Source: VAZQ01 sp034669045 (GTDB lineage Bacteria; Pseudomonadota; Alphaproteobacteria; Rhizobiales; Xanthobacteraceae). From it: a DNA stretch of 10,472 bases. A program made the translations under genes and the position numbers. The notes beneath the pieces are model-generated. The model worked only from the letters and a program-made list of their open reading frames with translations. It made no database searches and was not told the DNA's origin. Within the stretch, counting starts at the first letter, position 1, and every line of letters begins with the position of its first letter. This document shows positions 6,907 to 10,472 of this stretch, one piece after another. The stretch is from positions 1 to 10,472 of the forward strand of contig JAXDOD010000125.1 in NCBI GenBank assembly GCA_034669045.1, read 5' to 3'.

Positions 6907-6932
6907 GCGCGAGGTCCGGCCGGTTCTCTTTT
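6894..6932 (+). terminator. Possible rho-independent terminator overlapping the solute-binding protein stop
   Basis: CCGGCC (6894-6899) can pair with GGCCGG (6918-6923). An inner GCGC/GCGC stem (6900-6903 with 6907-6910) is closed by the TGA stop codon as its loop. A run TTCTCTTTT follows at 6924-6932. The 3' side has a 7-nt bulge, so the structure is imperfect. A perfect 12-bp palindrome TTTGCGCGCAAA (6930-6941) lies directly after it. Confidence 0.4.
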
Positions 6933-7021
6933 GCGCGCAAAGGTCGTATAGGCAAACTCGAAGCGGCCGATGCGCAGTCGCCGCACCGCGCGCCGCTGCG
7001 GATCAGTCGCGGAAGCCCGTC

Positions 7022-7852
7022 ATGCTTCACCAAGGCCCGCTCGGTGCCATCGCGCTCGCGGCCGCGCTGCTGACGACACCAGCCTTGGCGCACGACGAAT
7101 CAAAATATCCCGACCTGAGCGGACAGTGGAGCCGGGCGCACCCGCGCTCGCAATGGGACCCGAGCAAGCCGCGCGGCCTGCAGCAGGAGGCGCCGCTGAC
7201 GGCCGAATACCAGGCCATTTTCGAAGCCAATCTGAAGTCCCTTCATTCCGGCAACCTGGGTGCCGATCCGCAAGTCTACTGCCTGCCGTCCGGGATGCCG
7301 CGGATGATGATCGCCTACGAGCCGGTGGAAATCATCGTCACCCCGGAAACCACCTATATGCGCATCGACCATCTGGCCGATTTTCGACGCATCTTTACCG
7401 ACGGGCGCGGCTGGCCGGCGCAGATCAAGCCCTCGTTCGACGGCTATTCGATCGGCCGATGGAGCGACGAGGACGGCGGCGGGCGCTACGACACGCTCGC
7501 GGTCGAGACCCGCGGCTTCAAGGGGCCGCGCACGCTCGATGCCGACGGCCTCCCGCTGCACAAGGATAACCGCACGGTGGTCAAGGAGCGCATCACCCTC
7601 GACAAGGCCGACCGCAACCTCCTGCACGACGAGATCACGACCCTCGACAATGCCTTCACCCGGCCCTGGACCGTCACGCGAAGCTACAAACGCGAACGCA
7701 AGCCGCTCTGGCCCGAGTATCTTTGCACCGAGGCGGTCAACCACATCTCCATCGGCAAGGAATTCTATTTCCGCAGCGGGGATGGCAACCTGATGCCGGC
7801 CTACAAGGACCAGCCGCCCCCCGACTTGCGATACTTCGATCAATTGCGATAA
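7022..7852 (+). CDS. Secreted protein of unknown function, tandem paralogue 1
   Basis: This 276-residue protein has a signal peptide (MLHQGPLGAIALAAALLTTPALAHDE, cleavage near residue 23). I recognise only a broad uncharacterised family with the landmarks YPDLSGQW (29-36), APLTAEYQAIFEAN (57-70), YCLPSGMPRMM (86-96), EIIVTPETTYM (103-113), RRIFTDGRGWP (122-132), GYSIGRW (141-147) and RPWTVTRSYKR (214-224). Relatives I recall are annotated as hypothetical. Cys87 and Cys235 are the only cysteines and are conserved in the neighbouring paralogue, so a disulfide is likely. Residues 149-160 (DEDGGGRYDTLA) align with an EF-hand-like loop in the next gene but lack the acidic residues at loop positions 5 and 12. 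GGAAG lies 6 nt before the ATG. It is 115 nt after the solute-binding protein gene and 74 nt before its paralogue, so the two paralogues are probably co-transcribed. Confidence 0.88.
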   Translation: MLHQGPLGAIALAAALLTTPALAHDESKYPDLSGQWSRAHPRSQWDPSKPRGLQQEAPLTAEYQAIFEANLKSLHSGNLGADPQVYCLPSGMPRMMIAYEPVEIIVTPETTYMRIDHLADFRRIFTDGRGWPAQIKPSFDGYSIGRWSDEDGGGRYDTLAVETRGFKGPRTLDADGLPLHKDNRTVVKERITLDKADRNLLHDEITTLDNAFTRPWTVTRSYKRERKPLWPEYLCTEAVNHISIGKEFYFRSGDGNLMPAYKDQPPPDLRYFDQLR

Positions 7853-7926
7853 GGAACGTCAGAATTCACCCCCCTCAATGCGGACGATGCCGCCTTGTTC
7901 CTGACGACCGGCAAAGGAGAACAGCG

Positions 7927-8760
7927 ATGCACAACCGGGTCTTGATCGGGCTTGCCGCGCTCGGACTTTCGCTGCTGTCGCTGGCCGCCCAAGCGGCCGA
8001 CGACCTGTCGAAATTTCCCGACCTGAAAGGGCAGTGGATTCGCGTCGGCCAGAACCGCTGGGAAACCGCGACCAACAAGGCCCCGCTCACGCCCGAATAC
8101 CGGGCCGTCTACGAGGCCAATCAGGTGGAAATGGCGGCCGGCGCGCCGGGCGACATGCCGTCGTGGTACTGCCTGCCGCAGGGCATGCCGATGATGATGA
8201 GCCTCTATGATCCGATGGAGATCGTGGTCACGCCCGCCATCACTTACGTCATGATCAGCCACGTCAACGACTCGCTGCGACGGATCTATACGGATGGCCG
8301 CGGCTGGCCCGCCGAGGGCGAGTACGAGTTGACCTTCGCGGGTTATTCCCTCGGCACATGGATCGACAGCGACGGCGACGGCCGCTACGACCTGCTCGAA
8401 GTCGAGAGCCGGCACTTCAAGGGGCCGCGCGTCTACGACGGCAGCGGGCTTCCGCTGCACCGGGACAATCAGTCCGTCGTCAAGGAGCGGATCTATCTCG
8501 ACAAGGCCGACCAGAACATCCTGGTCAACGAGATCACCGTGATCGACAACGCGTTGACGAAGCCCTGGTCGGTGACCAAGAAGGCGCGCCGCGACACCAA
8601 GGCCAAGACCTTCTGGCAAACCGCGGTCTGCGCGGAAAACAACTCCATGGTCCGCATCGGCAAGGAACCCTATTACATGAGCCAGGATGGCTACCTGATG
8701 CCGGTGAAGAAGGATCAGCAGCCGCCGGATTTGAAGTATTTCAAGCGGTCGGGGAATTGA
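7927..8760 (+). CDS. Secreted protein of unknown function, tandem paralogue 2, with EF-hand-like loop
   Basis: This 277-residue protein has a clear signal peptide (MHNRVLIGLAALGLSLLSLAAQA, cleavage near residue 23). It aligns end to end with the preceding gene product; roughly half the residues are identical by eye, including FPDLKGQW, APLTPEYRAVYEAN, YCLPQGMP, EIVVTPAITYVM, RRIYTDGRGWP, HFKGPR and KPWSVT. Residues 147-158 (DSDGDGRYDLLE) match a canonical 12-residue EF-hand/dockerin calcium loop: acidic at 1, 3, 5, 9 and 12, with Gly at 6. Cys82 and Cys235 correspond to the paralogue's cysteines. The function is unknown; calcium binding is inferred from the motif alone. The ATG at 7927 is supported by AAGGAGA (7914-7920) 6 nt upstream, the best ribosome-binding site on the plus strand here. 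A 14-bp palindrome (8761-8774) directly follows the stop, without a T run. Confidence 0.9.
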   Translation: MHNRVLIGLAALGLSLLSLAAQAADDLSKFPDLKGQWIRVGQNRWETATNKAPLTPEYRAVYEANQVEMAAGAPGDMPSWYCLPQGMPMMMSLYDPMEIVVTPAITYVMISHVNDSLRRIYTDGRGWPAEGEYELTFAGYSLGTWIDSDGDGRYDLLEVESRHFKGPRVYDGSGLPLHRDNQSVVKERIYLDKADQNILVNEITVIDNALTKPWSVTKKARRDTKAKTFWQTAVCAENNSMVRIGKEPYYMSQDGYLMPVKKDQQPPDLKYFKRSGN

Positions 8761-8795
8761 CCGGCCGCGGCCGGCGCCGCATCTGCCCAGGGACC

Positions 8796-9064
8796 TCACG
8801 ACACGGCGATGAACCCGTCGAGCTTCGAGGCCTTGCGGTCGAAGGTCGCCGTCGCCTCGCAGCCGCGGGCGCGGTTCACCTGGCCGATCAGAGCGTCAGT
8901 GAAGTCGAGCCGGCCTTGCTTATAGTCTTCGAGACTGGCCCGCACCGCATCATGATGCTCGACGATTCGATCATTGCCGGCGAGCAGGCCTTCCACGGCA
9001 GCGGCAATCAATAAGCTCAATCGGCCAAGCTCGCCAACGCCGCCGGACCTGCAGGAGCTGGAAC
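8796..9064 (-). pseudogene. Truncated VapC-like PIN-domain toxin remnant
   Basis: The minus-strand frame is open from the pyrG stop region to the TGA at 8798-8796. From about 9030 down it reads like the C-terminal half of a VapC PIN-domain ribonuclease: IAAAVEGLLAGN, then DYKQGRLDFTDALIGQVNRARGC (acidic DxxD) and TFDRKASKLDGF. Two of the conserved acidic patches of the PIN active site are present. The N-terminal strand with the first catalytic Asp (usual start like MxxxDTNVLVR) and the middle Glu are missing, because only about 45 nt separate the recognisable part from the end of pyrG. There is no ATG; the first usable start would be TTG at 9020, giving 74 residues without the active-site N-terminus. 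No VapB antitoxin gene is seen. This is best read as a decayed toxin-antitoxin relic; a short expressed protein is unlikely but not excluded. Confidence 0.75.
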
Positions 9065-10472
9065 CTAGACCAGCCGGCTCTGCTCCACCGCGGCGCCGAC
9101 GAACGAGGCGAACAGCGGATGCGGCGCGAACGGACGTGACTTCAGCTCGGGGTGGAACTGCACGCCGATGAACCAGGGGTGGTCCTCGTATTCGATCATC
9201 TCCGGCAAGAGGCCGTCCGGCGACATGCCGCAGAAGCGCATGCCGTGCTGCTCCAGCCTGCCCATGTAGCCGGTGTTGACCTCGTAGCGGTGGCGGTGGC
9301 GCTCGGAGATTTCGCTTGCGCCGTAGATGCGCGCGACCCGGCTGCCGCGCGCGAGCACGGCCGGATAGGCGCCGAGCCGCATGGTGCCGCCGAGGTCGCC
9401 GCCCTGCGCGCGGGTCTGCAATTCATTGCCCTTCATCCATTCGGTCATCAGGCCGACGACCGGATCGGCGGTCGCGCCGAACTCGGTCGAGTTGGCCTCG
9501 CCGATGCCGCAGAGATTGCGCGCCGCCTCCACCACCGCCATCTGCATGCCGAAGCAGATGCCGAAATACGGCACGTGGCGCTCGCGCGCGAATTGCGCAG
9601 CGCGAATTTTGCCCTCCGCGCCGCGCTGGCCGAAGCCGCCCGGTACCAAGATGCCGTCGACGTGTTCCAGGAACGGCGCCGGGTCTTCCTTCTCGAACAC
9701 CTCGGACTCGATCCAGTCCAGGTTGACCTTCACCTTGTTGGCGACACCGCCATGCGACAACGCCTCGATCAGCGACTTATACGCATCCTTCATGCCGGTA
9801 TACTTACCGACGATGGCGATGGTGACGTTGCCCTCGGGATTGCGGATGCGCTCGTTGATCTGCTGCCAGCTCCGCAGCTCCGGCGGAATCCGCGAGCCGA
9901 TGCCGAAGGCGGCAAGCACTTCGTCGTCGAGGCCTGCCGCATGGTAAGCCTGAGGGACAGCGTAGATGCTGTCGGCGTCGCGCGCCACGATGACGGCGCT
10001 CTCGCGCACGTTACAGAACAGCCCGAGCTTGCGCCGTTCCTCCTTCGGGATCTCGCGATCGGTACGGCAGAGCAGGATGTCCGGCTGGATGCCGATCGAG
10101 CGCAGCTCCTTGACGGAGTGCTGCGTCGGCTTTGTCTTCAGCTCACCGGCGCTCGGGATGTAAGGCAGCAGCGTCAGATGAATGTAGATGGCGTGATCGC
10201 GCGGCAGCTCGTTCTTGAGCTGGCGGATCGCCTCGAAGAACGGCAGGCCCTCGATGTCGCCGACGGTGCCGCCGATCTCGACCAGCACGAAGTCGTAATC
10301 GTCGTTGCCATCGAGCACAAAATCCTTGATGGCGTTGGTGACGTGCGGAATCACCTGGATGGTGGCGCCGAGATAATCGCCGCGGCGCTCCTTGGTCAGG
10401 ATGTCCTGATAGATCCGCCCGGTCGTGATGTTGTCGGCCTTGGTGGCGGGACGGCCCGTAAAACGCTCGTAA
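9065..10472 (-). CDS. pyrG: CTP synthase (partial, N-terminus beyond right edge)
   Basis: CTP synthase aminates UTP to CTP using glutamine and ATP. The window holds the last 468 residues; about 70 N-terminal residues, including the P-loop, lie outside. The visible part starts in YERFTGRPATKADNITTGRIYQDIL and continues through KERRGDYLGATIQVIPHVTNAIKDF, EIGGTVGDIEGLPF, KTKPTQHSVKELRSIGIQPDI and DSIYAVP of the amidoligase domain. The class I glutamine amidotransferase domain follows: VPGGFGQRGAEGKI, the nucleophile Cys of YFGICFGMQ (codon 9556-9554), and the His and Glu of QFHPE (codons 9154-9152 and 9148-9146). The triad is complete, so the enzyme looks functional. The reading continues unbroken to the right edge; the GTG at 10354 is the internal Val of IQVIPHV, not a start. 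The stop is TAG at 9067-9065, followed immediately by the PIN-domain remnant. Confidence 0.98.
   Translation of the reverse strand, partial: YERFTGRPATKADNITTGRIYQDILTKERRGDYLGATIQVIPHVTNAIKDFVLDGNDDYDFVLVEIGGTVGDIEGLPFFEAIRQLKNELPRDHAIYIHLTLLPYIPSAGELKTKPTQHSVKELRSIGIQPDILLCRTDREIPKEERRKLGLFCNVRESAVIVARDADSIYAVPQAYHAAGLDDEVLAAFGIGSRIPPELRSWQQINERIRNPEGNVTIAIVGKYTGMKDAYKSLIEALSHGGVANKVKVNLDWIESEVFEKEDPAPFLEHVDGILVPGGFGQRGAEGKIRAAQFARERHVPYFGICFGMQMAVVEAARNLCGIGEANSTEFGATADPVVGLMTEWMKGNELQTRAQGGDLGGTMRLGAYPAVLARGSRVARIYGASEISERHRHRYEVNTGYMGRLEQHGMRFCGMSPDGLLPEMIEYEDHPWFIGVQFHPELKSRPFAPHPLFASFVGAAVEQSRLV

Noticed and set aside
8761..8774. 14-bp palindrome after the second paralogue as a terminator
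   Set aside because: No T run follows and the dyad has too little loop for a stable intrinsic terminator.
9065..10354. pyrG starting at 10354
   Set aside because: That codon is GTG encoding the internal Val of the conserved IQVIPHVTNAI segment, and the CTP synthase reading continues unbroken to the window edge.

Overview
The window is a GC-rich bacterial chromosome segment (clearly above 60% G+C by eye). It looks alphaproteobacterial and most likely belongs to the Hyphomicrobiales (Bradyrhizobium / Rhodopseudomonas / Xanthobacteraceae-like). This rests on the protein sequences of the two housekeeping genes, on the pyrG-kdsA neighbourhood, and on short GC-rich palindromes of the 'CTCCCCGC-TT-GCGGGGAG' type that I recall as scattered through such genomes. 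The order-level call is inference; no search was run.

Layout from left to right. (1) Positions 1-52 (-) hold the first 17 codons of a gene leaving the window on the left. It is preceded by a well-conserved TPP (THI-box) riboswitch at 56-134 (-) with a plausible sigma70 promoter just upstream, so it is a thiamine-related gene. (2) 192-1037 (-) is kdsA (3-deoxy-D-manno-octulosonate 8-phosphate synthase, metal-dependent type). (3) 1099-1971 (-) is a VOC/glyoxalase-like protein. (4) 1972-2192 is intergenic DNA filled by a REP-like palindrome pair in inverted orientation. (5) 2193-4475 and 4486-4947 (-) form a tightly coupled operon for a two-subunit, Tat-exported molybdenum hydroxylase of the isoquinoline-1-oxidoreductase (IorB/IorA) type. 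(6) 4948-5090 is a divergent intergenic region. (7) 5091-8760 (+) is a block of four secreted or periplasmic proteins: an alpha/beta hydrolase, an orphan extracellular solute-binding protein starting 1 nt after it, and two tandem paralogues of unknown function. (8) 8796-9064 (-) is a VapC-like PIN-domain remnant lacking its N-terminal half. (9) 9065-10472 (-) is pyrG (CTP synthase), whose first ~70 codons lie beyond the right edge.

Housekeeping genes on the minus strand (pyrG, kdsA, the thi gene) frame an accessory block between pyrG and kdsA. Every plus-strand protein in that block has an export signal, and the Mo-hydroxylase large subunit has a twin-arginine signal. The block therefore looks like a periplasmic functional group: oxidation by the Mo enzyme, a secreted hydrolase, a ligand-binding protein, and two unknown secreted proteins. 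That they share a pathway is inference from proximity only. The most noteworthy items are the riboswitch whose P1 helix appears to contain the Shine-Dalgarno sequence, and the duplicated unknown proteins, one with an intact EF-hand-like loop and the other with a decayed version of it. No gene-free stretch exceeds about 220 bp. I saw no tRNA, rRNA, CRISPR array, insertion sequence or phage gene.
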